A stretch of 64,000 nt of DNA from Dehalococcoidia bacterium (GCA_009693045.1 SHXZ01000001.1:62001-126000); one strand, 5' to 3'; shown: positions 32,782 through 40,892, counted from the first letter of the stretch. Notes: generated by a model from the sequence alone, not told the origin. Numbers and translations are program-made.

Positions 32782-33414
32782 CTACCCCTGCTTCTTTGCC
32801 GCGCCCCAGTCGTCCCAGTACGTCACCGTGTCAATCGGCTTGCGCGTCGTCGGCCCAAAGCGCTCGCCGTCCGGGTAGCCCAGCGGGATCAGGCAGGTCG
32901 GTACCGCGTCCTCCGGCAGGTGGAGCTCCGCGCGGAGAATGTCATCGTTTGCTCCCGTGAGTGACGTGCCAAGCCCCTCCGCGCGCGCCGCGAGCATGAG
33001 GTTCTGCACCGCGCCAAAAATGGACGAGCCCCCGTTCAACGTGCGCTGGTTCGCCGCCGGGACGCCGGGGGTGTACAGGCACGGGATGATGAAGACCGGC
33101 GCCTGAGCCATGTCAGTCCGGAAGTTGGCCGCGCTCGTCCAGATGCGCCGGTTGCTGGGGTCCTGCTCGCGCGCCGCAAGCTGGCGCATCCGCTCCAGCC
33201 CTCCGGATGCCTCCATACGCCGCAGCACCTCTTGCCCGATGGCCTGACGCTTCCCCGCGTCACGCACGACCAGCCAGATCCACGGCTGGCTGTTGCCGGA
33301 GCTCGGCGCGCGAATGGCCGTGTCTAGGACCTTCCAGAGCACCTCGTCCGGCACGGGGTCGGGCTTGAAGCGCCTGATGGAGCGCTGGGTGAGCGCCACT
33401 TCAAAAAAGTCCAT
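32782..33414 (-). CDS. Nitroreductase family protein
   Basis: 210 residues from ATG 33414 with AGGGAGG upstream. MDFFEVALTQRSIRRFKPDP, RAPSSGNSQPWIWLVVRD and the C-terminal NLMLAARAEGLGTSLTGAND plus IPLGYPDGERFGPTTRKPI define the FMN-dependent nitroreductase fold (Arg-rich N-terminal FMN phosphate site, 'PSSGNSQPW'). Substrate unknown. Confidence 0.9.
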   Translation of the reverse strand: MDFFEVALTQRSIRRFKPDPVPDEVLWKVLDTAIRAPSSGNSQPWIWLVVRDAGKRQAIGQEVLRRMEASGGLERMRQLAAREQDPSNRRIWTSAANFRTDMAQAPVFIIPCLYTPGVPAANQRTLNGGSSIFGAVQNLMLAARAEGLGTSLTGANDDILRAELHLPEDAVPTCLIPLGYPDGERFGPTTRKPIDTVTYWDDWGAAKKQG

Positions 33415-33547
33415 GCATCCTCCCTGTAAGAGCCGCGCCCGCGCTGCTCGAGAAGGGCCCGCGGACTTTCCAGAATGGGGACATACTACGTGCGGGGGGT
33501 AGAAAAAGCTAGCGGCCGTCCGCGCCGCTTCAGGGGATTTCGACTGC

Positions 33548-33700
33548 GTGGCCCGAATCGAGGTCCAATCAGTTGCCGTCACCGATGGCGGCAAATACAT
33601 TGCCGTCGGCTTCGAGAACAGCGTCATCCGCATCTTCCAGCGGGACCCCTGGAGGAAGCAGTCGGCACAGATGAAAAGCAGGGTCTGTTGTGATTCGTAG
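33548..33700 (+). pseudogene. Beta-propeller (WD40-like) repeat fragment
   Basis: An isolated 50-codon frame reads VARIEVQSVAVTDGGKYIAV then GFENSVIRIFQRD and stops at TAG 33698. The 'VAVTDGGKYIAVGFENSVIRIF' blade resembles one WD40/PQQ-type repeat. No continuation is seen on either side, and it lies next to a toxin-antitoxin pair, so it is probably a remnant of a larger propeller gene. Confidence 0.35.
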
Positions 33701-33722
33701 AAGTATGTAGTACAGTGTCGTC

Positions 33723-34214
33723 GTGCAGCTAGCATTAGATGCCGACGCCACCATCAAGCTTCACCGGAGCGGGATACTGGCTACTGTGGTGGCTACTTTC
33801 CCATGCACGATGCCACAAGCCGTCTATGACGAGGTCGTAACCAGAGGCAAGGTCAGGCTCCACCAGGATGCAGGGGCTATTGAGGCAATCATAGCGGGGG
33901 CCGTAACTATTGTCCCGGGTCAAACGCGTGGGCAGTCGGAGACCGGCCTCGGTATCGGAGAACTCGGTATCCTTGACCTTCTCGATCAAGAGACGGACCC
34001 CATCGTCGTCAGCGACGACCGGCGGTTCTTGACCGTGCTTTCCATGCGGGGCATCCCATTCCTGACGCCAACGGACATCCTGGTATTGCTGGCCAAACGG
34101 AGTGTCTTGTCCAGAACTGAGGCCAGGGAAGCCTTGGAGCGGCTTCGCCCGCTGATCCGGGTGGCGGCGTATTATGACGCCCGGGAGGACTTGGAACGTG
34201 GAGGTCAGTCGTGA
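33723..34214 (+). CDS. PIN-domain protein (toxin-like)
   Basis: 163 residues from GTG 33723. Acidic residues of the PIN fold are visible: LALDADATIKL (D), TGLGIGELGILDLL (E), PIVVSDDRRFLTVL (DD). Similar PIN proteins are ribonuclease toxins. The stop overlaps the start of the following gene by four bases (toxin-first order), and that gene is a UPF0175-type antitoxin. Lies on the 3' side of tRNA-Val. Confidence 0.78.
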   Translation: MQLALDADATIKLHRSGILATVVATFPCTMPQAVYDEVVTRGKVRLHQDAGAIEAIIAGAVTIVPGQTRGQSETGLGIGELGILDLLDQETDPIVVSDDRRFLTVLSMRGIPFLTPTDILVLLAKRSVLSRTEAREALERLRPLIRVAAYYDAREDLERGGQS

Positions 34215-34516
34215 AGAGTAAGGTTGTACCGCTGCGGATACCCGAAAATTTGGATGAGTTGGCGGCCTTGAGCGCGCAGGAGCAGCACACCGACAAGGCG
34301 ACGGCGTTGCGTCAGTGGCTCCATCGTGGGGCGGCACAGTACGTCCTGAGGCTGGTGGCTGAAGGTAGGATCAGCATGGGACGCGCCGCCGAATTGCTGG
34401 ACCTGACGGTTTATGACCTCCAGCAACAAGCCGAAGCCCAGGGAATAGAGATGGGAGCCGCCAACGAGCAGCGTAGACGGTCGCGCGCACTAGTCGCAAA
34501 GCTTAAAAATAACTGA
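34211..34516 (+). CDS. UPF0175 / RHH-type antitoxin-like protein
   Basis: 101 residues. N-terminal ribbon-helix-helix strand VVPLRIPENLDELAALSAQE followed by ATALRQWLHRGAAQYVLRLV and a UPF0175 helix-turn-helix segment GRISMGRAAELLDLTVYDLQ. Pairs with the PIN gene upstream (four-base overlap). UPF0175 proteins are common antitoxins of PIN toxins. Confidence 0.78.
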   Translation: MKSKVVPLRIPENLDELAALSAQEQHTDKATALRQWLHRGAAQYVLRLVAEGRISMGRAAELLDLTVYDLQQQAEAQGIEMGAANEQRRRSRALVAKLKNN

Positions 34517-34540
34517 AGAAGCGCGGCCTTTTATCCAAAG

Positions 34541-34617
34541 TGGTGGGCGGTACAGGATTTGAACCTGTGACCCCGGCGATGTCAACGCCGTGCTCTAGGC
34601 CACTGAGCTAACCGCCC
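34541..34617 (-). tRNA. tRNA-Val (GAC)
   Basis: Read on the minus strand: acceptor GGGCGGT / ACCGCCC, D arm GCTC...GAGC, anticodon arm CGGCG-TTGACAT-CGCCG with anticodon GAC, T arm ACAGG-TTCAAAT-CCTGT, discriminator A and an encoded CCA (34541-34543). All stems pair. The 3' end faces the PIN/UPF0175 pair, a common arrangement for integrated elements. Confidence 0.96.
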
Positions 34618-34684
34618 ATTATGGTGGGGCAACGCCCAGTGTACCGAACGCGCCCATGACGCGTCAAACCGCGTCCCGGGACGC

Positions 34685-35082
34685 TCACGCAGTCGCGTTC
34701 CGTTTCTTGCCGAGGGCAGCACTCGGCGCAACCGGGCGTACGAGAGCGGCGCGTCCGGGTGGCTCGGAGCCGCGCGCCGGTTGATCGGTTGCCAACTCCT
34801 GCCGCAGGAACGGGTTCCCGCAGTCGGAAAGTGGACTATGCGTGGTGAAGGTCGCCTGGAAGCACCCGCGATAACCAAGGCCTGGCGCCCCACCTTGCAC
34901 GGTGCCTCGCATAAAGTCCGTCGTGAAGCTGCCGGTGAAGTGCCTTACGTCACCTCCGACGTCGATGTCAAACTGGATGGAGCTTGCGCTTACCGTTCCG
35001 ACAATAGCACCCGCCTCATCGGGAATCGGTAAGGACGTTATGTCGGGACTGATGGCTCTCCTATTCGGACACGTGGCTGTCG
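34685..35082 (-). pseudogene. Possible remnant of a beta-rich secreted or surface protein
   Basis: The minus-strand frame after a TGA near 35085 reads CPNRRAISPDITSLPIPDEA, GAIVGTVSASSIQFDIDVGG, FTGSFTTDFMRGTVQGGAPG and LGYRGCFQATFTTHSPL to a stop at 34685. Alternating hydrophobic residues suggest beta strands. There is no start, signal peptide or recognised family, and no second open frame fits this stretch. May be a fragment of a decayed gene. Confidence 0.25.
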
Positions 35083-35174
35083 AACTCCCTCAGATAGCAT
35101 TCCCGTTCTGCGCCAGGTTCAGTACGAGGGCGCCCCAGTACTGACAGTGAGAAGGCTCATTCCAAGCAGCACTG

Positions 35175-35598
35175 TTGATGGCGCCTGTCCACGTGCCCGT
35201 CAGGCCGCGCGAACGCGTGAGGGAGGAGCTAAAGGCCGTGTATGAGGAAGTCCTCCAGGAGGTCCGCCTCATTGCTTTCCACGACTTTGCACGTGAAACC
35301 CTACAGTTCGTGGGCAAACTCGGCAGCCCGTCCGGTACCAGGCTCTTTAGCCTTCTGCTCTGTCCGGAGAGAAGGGGTGTCTCTTAAAGAGCTTAGAGGC
35401 GGTGAACACCCACTGGTACATCTCTATCGGCACGTGAGCCAGAAAACGGTGACCCGTGACCTCCAATTTCTTGTGAAGCACAAACTCGTCTTCGTCACGA
35501 GATCAACGATAGAGCCCAATCTTGATCTCATGACACAGTTCACCGTCCAGGGAGTACAATCGCGCCAAAGTAGGTCCCCGAGCAGGTCCAGAAGATAG
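35175..35598 (+). pseudogene. Winged-helix / Fic-C-terminal-like regulator remnant (frameshifted)
   Basis: Frame 1 (from ~35175) encodes REELKAVYEEVLQEVRLIAF, FARETLQFVGKLGSPSGTRL then stops. Another frame resumes at GVSLKELRGGEHPLVHLYRH, VSQKTVTRDLQFLVKHKLVF, a winged helix like that at the C-terminus of Fic proteins or DeoR-type regulators. One frameshift near 35375 joins them. Ends 10 bases before the next gene. Low certainty about the original function. Confidence 0.35.
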
Positions 35599-35607
35599 GG
35601 GGTCACC

Positions 35608-36576
35608 ATGAAAGCCATCCGCGTCCACTACACCGCCACCGGCAGCGAGCTGCACATGGACGAGGCGCCGAAGTCGGAGCCGCGTCCCGACCAGGTGGTC
35701 ATCAGAGCGCAGGCCATCGGCCTGAACCGCGCTGACCTGGGCCGCCGCCGCATCGCCGCGCCGGGGCAGCCCGAGCCGCCGACCACTCCCGGCCTGGACG
35801 TGGCGGGCACCATTGACGCCGTCGGCGCCGACGTGCGCGGCTGGCGGCCCGGCGACCGGGTGACGGCGCTCGTTCGCGGCGCCTACGCGGAGTATGTCCC
35901 CTCGCAGGCCGCGCTGGCGTACCACCCGCCGCAGGGCATGAGCATCACGGATGCGGCGTCGCTCCCGTGCGTGTTCTTGACGGCCTGGTACGGGCTGACC
36001 AAGATCGCGGGGATGAAGCGCGGCGAGACCGTGCTCATCCACGCGGCGGGCAGCGGCGTGGGCATGGCGGGCATCCAGATTGCCAAGGCGCTGGGGGCGC
36101 GCGTGCTCACCAGCGCCGGCAGCGACGACCGCGTGGCCCGCGGACGCCAGCTGGGCGCGGAGGCGGGCATCAACTACTCCAAGCAGGACGTGACCGCGGA
36201 GCTGCTGCGCCTCACCAACGGGCGCGGCGTGGACGTGGTGCTGGACTCGGTGGGCGGGCCGGTCTTTGACGCCACGCTGAAGGCGCTGGCCGAGGGCGGG
36301 CGCATCGTCAACGTGGGCAACCCCGCCGGGCAGCGCGCCGCTCTTGATGAGAAGGCTCTGGCGGCTAAGGGACAGTCGGTGATGGGGAGCGGCGTGTTCA
36401 ACGACGCGCTGGCGGACCCCGAGCAGAAGGGCTGGACGCAGATGAAGACGTGGTTTGAGGACGGCACGCTCAAGACGGTGGTGCAGCAGGTGTTCCCGTG
36501 GAGCCAGGCGGAGGCGGCGCAGAAGCTGCTATCGGACCGGGGCGTCTTTGGCAAGCTGGTGATGACGGTGGGCTAG
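35608..36576 (+). CDS. Quinone oxidoreductase / zinc-independent alcohol dehydrogenase (MDR superfamily)
   Basis: 322 residues. GroES-like N-domain (LNRADLGRRRIAAPGQPEPP, TTPGLDVAGTIDAVGADVRG), NAD(P) domain with HAAGSGVGMAGIQIAKALGA (AxxGxGxxG), and the C-terminal VFPWSQAEAAQKLLSDRGVF. Lacks the Cys/His zinc-site residues of true ADH, so it belongs to QOR-like NADPH:quinone or enone reductases. Start has GGGGTC ahead. Followed by a repeat cluster. Confidence 0.92.
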   Translation: MKAIRVHYTATGSELHMDEAPKSEPRPDQVVIRAQAIGLNRADLGRRRIAAPGQPEPPTTPGLDVAGTIDAVGADVRGWRPGDRVTALVRGAYAEYVPSQAALAYHPPQGMSITDAASLPCVFLTAWYGLTKIAGMKRGETVLIHAAGSGVGMAGIQIAKALGARVLTSAGSDDRVARGRQLGAEAGINYSKQDVTAELLRLTNGRGVDVVLDSVGGPVFDATLKALAEGGRIVNVGNPAGQRAALDEKALAAKGQSVMGSGVFNDALADPEQKGWTQMKTWFEDGTLKTVVQQVFPWSQAEAAQKLLSDRGVFGKLVMTVG

Positions 36577-36587
36577 GAAGGGCAGCG

Positions 36588-36721
36588 CCCCGTTCGCTTC
36601 GCTCAGGGTAGGCTCTTCACCCTTCAACGCGAAGAGGTGGAGTTGAGGGGAACGGAGCAAGTTCGTGAGGTGAGTGAAGGGAGCGCGAGGGGCCACGCCC
36701 CTCGCGCTCCCTTCACTCACC
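36588..36721. repeat. Repeat cluster with a 25-bp perfect stem
   Basis: A copy of the 'ttcgcttcgctcagg' repeat (36590-36605) is followed by a perfect inverted repeat: 36669-36693 (GGTGAGTGAAGGGAGCGCGA...) pairs exactly with 36697-36721 across a three-base loop CAC. This lies between the oxidoreductase and the cyclase gene. No T tract; may still act as a terminator or RNA structure. Confidence 0.85.
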
Positions 36722-36761
36722 CCTGTGCTACACTCTCCCCAAATCCCCACAGGAGGCGCAT

Positions 36762-37673
36762 ATGACCACCCATCGCACCCCGTCCAAGGCCGAGATTGAG
36801 TCGTACCTGAAGGAGAAAAACAACTGGGGCCGTTGGGGTAAGGACGACCAGGTCGGCGCGGTCAACCTCATCACGCCGCAGAAGCGGGCGCAGGCGGCGG
36901 CGCTGGTGCGCACGGGGCGCGCCGTGTCGCTGAGCCGCGAGTTCCCCAAGACGCCCGCGCCCAACAACCCCACCCCCGCCCAGCACTTCATGCGCGTGCA
37001 GGAGCGTCCCAACAACTCGGGCGCGGCGATGGACTACTACGGCATTTTCTACCACGGCTTCGCGGCCACGCACCTGGACGCGCTGTGCCACGTGTGGGAC
37101 CAGAACGGCCTGTACAACGGGCGCAACCCCAAGGACGTGCTGACGTTTGACGGCGCCAAGGCCAACGACGTGAGCGCGTGGTCCAACGGCATTGTCACGC
37201 GGGGGGTGCTGCTGGACGTGCCGAGGCACCGCAAGACGCCCTTCGTGACGGACGACCGCCCGGTGCACGGCTGGGAGCTGGAGGAGATTGCCAAGGCGCA
37301 GGGCGTGACCATCGGGCCAGGCGATGCGCTGGTCGTGTACAGCGGCCGCGAGGCGTGGTGGGCCACCAACCCCAACTGGGCGAATCCCTCGCGTCCAGGC
37401 CTCCACGCCTCGTGTCTCCAGTTCATCCGCGACCACGACGTCTCGGTGCTGGTGTGGGACCTGATGGACGCCGCGCCCAACGAGTACGGCCTGGCGTGGA
37501 GCGTGCACGGCGCGATCTTCGCGTACGGCGTGGCGCTGGTGGACAATGCGCTGCTCCAGCCCCTCGCCGAGGCCTGCGCCCAGGAGCGCCGCTACGAGTT
37601 CATGCTGACGGTGGCGCCGCTGCGTGTTGTGGGCGGCACCGGCTCGCCGGTGAACCCGATCGCGCTGTTCTAA
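36762..37673 (+). CDS. Cyclase family protein (kynurenine formamidase-like metal hydrolase)
   Basis: 303 residues. The HxGTHxD-type metal motif appears here as FAATHLDALCHVW (36762 frame), preceded by YYGIFYHG and followed by DVPRHRKTPF and GDALVVYSGREAWW, matching the Cyclase (PF04199) family that includes arylformamidase and isatin hydrolase. GAGG upstream of the ATG. Substrate unknown. Confidence 0.88.
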   Translation: MTTHRTPSKAEIESYLKEKNNWGRWGKDDQVGAVNLITPQKRAQAAALVRTGRAVSLSREFPKTPAPNNPTPAQHFMRVQERPNNSGAAMDYYGIFYHGFAATHLDALCHVWDQNGLYNGRNPKDVLTFDGAKANDVSAWSNGIVTRGVLLDVPRHRKTPFVTDDRPVHGWELEEIAKAQGVTIGPGDALVVYSGREAWWATNPNWANPSRPGLHASCLQFIRDHDVSVLVWDLMDAAPNEYGLAWSVHGAIFAYGVALVDNALLQPLAEACAQERRYEFMLTVAPLRVVGGTGSPVNPIALF

Positions 37674-37700
37674 TCCAGTTGCCGGTGATGCAATCGGTGG

Positions 37701-37734
37701 ACGGTAGGGGCGAGGCATGCCTCGCCCCTACCGT
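37701..37734. repeat. 34-bp perfect palindrome of the 'GTAGGGGCG' family
   Basis: Begins ACGGTAGGGGCGAGGCA and continues as its exact reverse complement to 37734, centred on CATG. Located between the cyclase and the TPR gene. Confidence 0.92.
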
Positions 37735-37776
37735 TGCCCAACCCTGCCTCTCCGATTGAAGAACGAGGATATTCCC

Positions 37777-38283
37777 ATGACCACGGAAGGCCCACGCTGG
37801 TTCTCCGGCAGCGCGGGAGGCACGGCGGACGACCTCATCGCGGCGTGGACGCAGGTCATTGAGCACGAACCGGACAATGCCGGGGCGCACTTTCGCCGTG
37901 GCAACGAGTTGTCCAACCAGGGCCGGTACGAGACCGCGATTGAGGACTTCAACCGCGTCATCGTCCTGGAGCCTCAGAACGCGCAGGCGTACAATAACCG
38001 GGGCGTGGCGTATCTGTGCATGGGCGCGTTCCAGCGTGCGACGGAGGACTTCACCCGCGCGGCGGAACTGAACCCTCAGTACCGCGACGCGCACCACAAC
38101 CGGGGGTTGGCGCGGGCCGAGCTGGGTGACTTGGACGGCGCCATCGTTGACCTGAGCCTGGCGATTGACCTGGACCCCGACTTCATCCACGCGTACCGCC
38201 ACCGGAGCATGCTGCTGCACCGGCGCGGCGATATCGCCGGCGCCGAGCGCGACTACCAGCGCGTCCGCGACCTGAGTGGGTGA
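37777..38283 (+). CDS. Tetratricopeptide (TPR) repeat protein
   Basis: 168 residues from ATG 37777 (GAGG upstream). Four TPR units in register: NAGAHFRRGNELSNQGRYET, AQAYNNRGVAYLCMGAFQRA, RDAHHNRGLARAELGDLDGA and FIHAYRHRSMLLHRRGDIAG. Probably a protein-protein interaction module; no signal peptide. A 'CCGCAGATT' palindrome starts seven bases after the stop. Confidence 0.85.
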   Translation: MTTEGPRWFSGSAGGTADDLIAAWTQVIEHEPDNAGAHFRRGNELSNQGRYETAIEDFNRVIVLEPQNAQAYNNRGVAYLCMGAFQRATEDFTRAAELNPQYRDAHHNRGLARAELGDLDGAIVDLSLAIDLDPDFIHAYRHRSMLLHRRGDIAGAERDYQRVRDLSG

Positions 38284-38289
38284 CGAAAA

Positions 38290-38376
38290 CCATCCACAGA
38301 TTACGCAGATTCCCACAGATTTTATCCGAGTAGATTTGGTCTGCGAAAATCTGTGAAATCTGCGGATCCGTCCCCC
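38290..38376. mobile_element. Gene-less miniature of the 'CCGCAGATT' inverted-repeat element
   Basis: Left arm CCATCCACAGATTACGCAGA (38290-38309) and onward, right arm (minus strand from 38376) GGGGGACGGATCCGCAGATT then TCACAGATTTTCGCAGA. The arms are inverted relative to each other with about 15 bases between them. The right arm matches the ends of the GxxExxY element at 12636-13128. It fills exactly the gap between two convergent genes, so it may also end both transcripts. Confidence 0.6.
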
Positions 38377-39200
38377 TATGCCCCCTCCATCTTCGCGAGC
38401 ATTTCCCGCACCGCGTCCGCGTCGGGCGCGTGAGGCACGGCGGCCAGGTACGCCCGCAGGTCTTCCGCGGCGCCCTCCAGCCATTCGGCTCGGTAGCGCG
38501 TGACGCCGCGGTCCCGGCGCTCGGCGGGCAACCCCGGCAGCAGTGCCACGAGCCGGTCCATGACGCCCAGGGCGCGGGTAAAGTCGTCGCGCTGTACATA
38601 GATGCCCTTCAGGTTGCGGAGCATCCGGGCGATGAAATCGCGGTTGCCCACCGGCGCGAGGTGCTGCGCGTTCCAGGGCATGGCGCCGCGCGTGACGTCG
38701 CGGAAGCGGGCCGCGCATTCATCGGCTGAGAGCAGGATGCCGCCGTGGAACGGATCGCAGAAGAAATCGGGCACGTCGCGGTGGCGGACGAGGAAGTGCC
38801 CCGGCATCCCGACGCCCGCCAGCGGCACGCCGCAGCGCTTCCCCACCTCCACGTACACCAGCGAGAGCGTGATGGGGATGCCCGTGCGCCGCTCCAGAAC
38901 GTCGTTGAGGCAACTGTTGCGCGGGTCGTAGTAGTCCTCGGTGTTGCCGCGGAAGCCCAGGTCGTCCACCAGATACTGGCTGAGGGTGTTGACGCAGAAG
39001 AGCGGGTCGTCCCGACCCGTCGGGACAAGGCGTTCCGCGATGGGCCTGGCGAGGCTGTCCAGCGCGCGGAGGTAGAAGTCCACGTCCACGTCGGGGTGCT
39101 CCACGGCGGCGATGAGCAGCGCGGCGCGGGCGAGGTCAAGCTGCTCGTCCGGCAGGCGGGCGAGCGTGGCGAACTGGACGAGAGCGGTGCGGTCAGTCAT
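38376..39200 (-). CDS. SirB1 / transglutaminase-like family protein
   Basis: 274 residues from ATG 39200; an upstream in-frame start at 39341 lies in a C-rich repeat and was rejected. SirB1_N core: YLVDDLGFRGNTEDYYDPRN, SCLNDVLERRTGIPITLSLV (catalytic Cys of the transglutaminase fold), YVEVGKRCGVPLAGVGMPGH and the C-terminal YVQRDDFTRALGVMDRLVAL TPR-like helix. Family function unknown; some members sit in peptide or cell-envelope contexts. Confidence 0.87.
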   Translation of the reverse strand: MTDRTALVQFATLARLPDEQLDLARAALLIAAVEHPDVDVDFYLRALDSLARPIAERLVPTGRDDPLFCVNTLSQYLVDDLGFRGNTEDYYDPRNSCLNDVLERRTGIPITLSLVYVEVGKRCGVPLAGVGMPGHFLVRHRDVPDFFCDPFHGGILLSADECAARFRDVTRGAMPWNAQHLAPVGNRDFIARMLRNLKGIYVQRDDFTRALGVMDRLVALLPGLPAERRDRGVTRYRAEWLEGAAEDLRAYLAAVPHAPDADAVREMLAKMEGA

Positions 39201-39426
39201 GGCGGGGACAGGATAGCACAGCCGCCTGACCTCTTCCTCACCCCCCCCCCGCGTCCGGGAGGGGAGTCGTCCCCCTCTTCCTCGGAGGGTATTGAGCGGG
39301 TGGTCAAGCCCCCTGCTGCCCCCAAAGAAAGGTTGTGCCACCTCGTTATTGACGTGAATAGGACATATGTACTAGTCTATCCTCACCCTAGCCCAGAGGA
39401 CAGGAAGGCCATGAGGGAGGCGATCT

Positions 39427-39585
39427 TTGTCAGACCCTGCGGAGAGGGCTGCGGCGGTCCAGCACCTGGCGGCGGCGCGCAAAGAGCGGATCCCGAGCGG
39501 AGCGCCGCCGCGCAAGCCTGCCGACCTGTCGGCGTTCACGTCGCAGCAGAAGATCGCACCGGGGCCGCAACGGGGTGGCGGGTAG
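39427..39585 (+). CDS. Small hypothetical protein (52 residues)
   Basis: TTG 39427 has GGGAGG six bases upstream and opens MSDPAERAAAVQHLAAARKE, RIPSGAPPRKPADLSAFTSQ and QKIAPGPQRGGG to TAG 39583. The helical first half (AERAAAVQHLAAARKER) and basic Pro/Gly-rich tail are non-random. No family recognised. It is the only sensible frame in the 470-base gap before menG. Confidence 0.4.
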   Translation: MSDPAERAAAVQHLAAARKERIPSGAPPRKPADLSAFTSQQKIAPGPQRGGG

Positions 39586-39677
39586 CGTGGGCTGCTCCTG
39601 CGGGCGGCGCGCAGTAGTCACCATTATCCAGCGAATTCCCGTATGCTTTTTACGCCATCCAGCCATGTGGAGCCTCC

Positions 39678-40469
39678 GTGGTCAACCTGCAAGGCGACGA
39701 GAAGACGGCCTATGTCCGGGCGATGTTCAACCGCATTGCGCGGCGGTATGACCTGCTGAACACCGCCATCTCCGGCGGGATGCACCACCGCTGGCGAAGG
39801 CTGGCCGCGCGGATGGCGGTGGACGGCGTCCCGCTCCCTTTGGGCCTGTCCTCGACCTTGAGCGCAACGAAGGGGAAGGAAGAAGGTTTGGGTGAGGGAT
39901 CCCGTGCGCTGGACGTCGCGACGGGTACGGGAGACTTCGCGCTCGCGCTGCTGGCGAAGGGCGTCCCGCGCGTGGTGGGGCTGGACTTCCTGCCGTCCAT
40001 GATCGCGCTGGCGGAGGCGAAGGCGCGGCGCAAAAAGCACCGGGCGCGCGTGAGCCTGGTGGTGGGGGACGCGCTGCACCTGCCGTTTCCGCCGGACTCG
40101 TTCCAGTGGGTGACGTCCGGGTTCAACATGAGGAACGTGGCTGACCTGGAGTTGGCGCTGGCCGAGATGGCTCGCGTGGCGCGTCCAGGCGGGCGCGTCG
40201 TGATTTTGGAGATCACGCCCCTGCCGCCTAAAGGCTTCTTCCCACATCTTTTTCGTTGGTACTTCAGCGCCGTCACGCCGCTCATCGGGCAGCTCCTCGC
40301 GGGGGATCGAGAGGCCTACACGTATCTGCCGTCGTCGGTGCTCCGTTTTCCGGACGCGCCGGCGCTGGCCAAGAAGATGGAGGCGGCGGGACTCACGCAG
40401 GTGCGGTACCGGCTGCTTGGGTTCGGCAGCACGGCGGTCCACGTTGGGGAGAAGCCAGCGAGAGAGTAG
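39678..40469 (+). CDS. menG: Demethylmenaquinone / ubiquinone methyltransferase (UbiE/MenG)
   Basis: 263 residues. AMFNRIARRYDLLNTAISGG, SAM motif I LDVATGTGDFALAL, FLPSMIALAEAKA, LPFPPDSFQWVTSGFNMRNV and FPHLFRWYFSAVTPLIGQLL with EAYTYLPSSV are textbook UbiE. It C-methylates demethylmenaquinone. Between residues ~51 and 75 (VPLPLGLSSTLSATKGKEEG...) there is an insert that does not belong to the family and matches a GC-rich intergenic repeat in frame. GTG start at 39678. Confidence 0.93.
   Translation: MVNLQGDEKTAYVRAMFNRIARRYDLLNTAISGGMHHRWRRLAARMAVDGVPLPLGLSSTLSATKGKEEGLGEGSRALDVATGTGDFALALLAKGVPRVVGLDFLPSMIALAEAKARRKKHRARVSLVVGDALHLPFPPDSFQWVTSGFNMRNVADLELALAEMARVARPGGRVVILEITPLPPKGFFPHLFRWYFSAVTPLIGQLLAGDREAYTYLPSSVLRFPDAPALAKKMEAAGLTQVRYRLLGFGSTAVHVGEKPARE
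39836..39902. repeat. Intergenic-type repeat inserted in frame within menG
   Basis: The stretch encoding LSSTLSATKGKEEGLGEGS reads on the minus strand as ATCCCTCACCCAAACCTTCT followed by TCCTTCCCCTTCGTTGCG, like dispersed 'CCCTCACCC..CTTCCCC' repeats elsewhere in the window. It separates the N-terminal helix from SAM motif I and adds about 24 residues without breaking the frame. Confidence 0.5.
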
Positions 40470-40541
40470 CGGCGCAGCGCGGTTGGTTCGTTAGCACGCC
40501 GCTGCTATGATAGGCACTGGTCAGCCAAGAGGGAGTTGCGC

Positions 40542-40892
40542 ATGCCCATCATCCGCAAGGACCAGGTTACGCCGGAGTCGCCCTTCACGGGCGTTGTCAG
40601 CCACCCATTTGTGCGCGCGCAGACCGGCGCGGTTGCCCTCACGGTGAACGAGCTGGTGATCCAGCCCGGCGCCAGCGTCCCCCTCCACATCCATCCCACG
40701 CACGAGGAGGCGATGGTCATCCTGGAGGGCGTGCTTGAGGCGAAGCTGGGGGACCAGGTGAGCGAGGTGAGGCCGGGGACCGCCATCGTGGCGCCCAAAG
40801 AGGTGCCACACATGCTCACCAACAAGGGCAGTATTCCCGCGCGCATCCTGGCCATTTTCCCGACGACCGCGCCGCAGCGCAAAGTCCTGTAG
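40542..40892 (+). CDS. Cupin domain protein
   Basis: 116 residues from ATG 40542 (GGGAG upstream). Cupin motif 1 in PGASVPLHIHPTHEEAMVIL (HxHx3-5Ex...) and motif 2 in IVAPKEVPHMLTNKGSIPAR, with metal ligands His/His/Glu/His visible. Single-domain beta-barrel, metal-dependent; substrate unknown. It is followed by a GatC-like gene after 17 bases. Confidence 0.85.
   Translation: MPIIRKDQVTPESPFTGVVSHPFVRAQTGAVALTVNELVIQPGASVPLHIHPTHEEAMVILEGVLEAKLGDQVSEVRPGTAIVAPKEVPHMLTNKGSIPARILAIFPTTAPQRKVL

Noticed and set aside
36717-37718. Minus-strand frame opposite the cyclase gene
   Set aside because: Arg/His-rich antisense; the plus strand has the cyclase metal motif and a ribosome-binding site.
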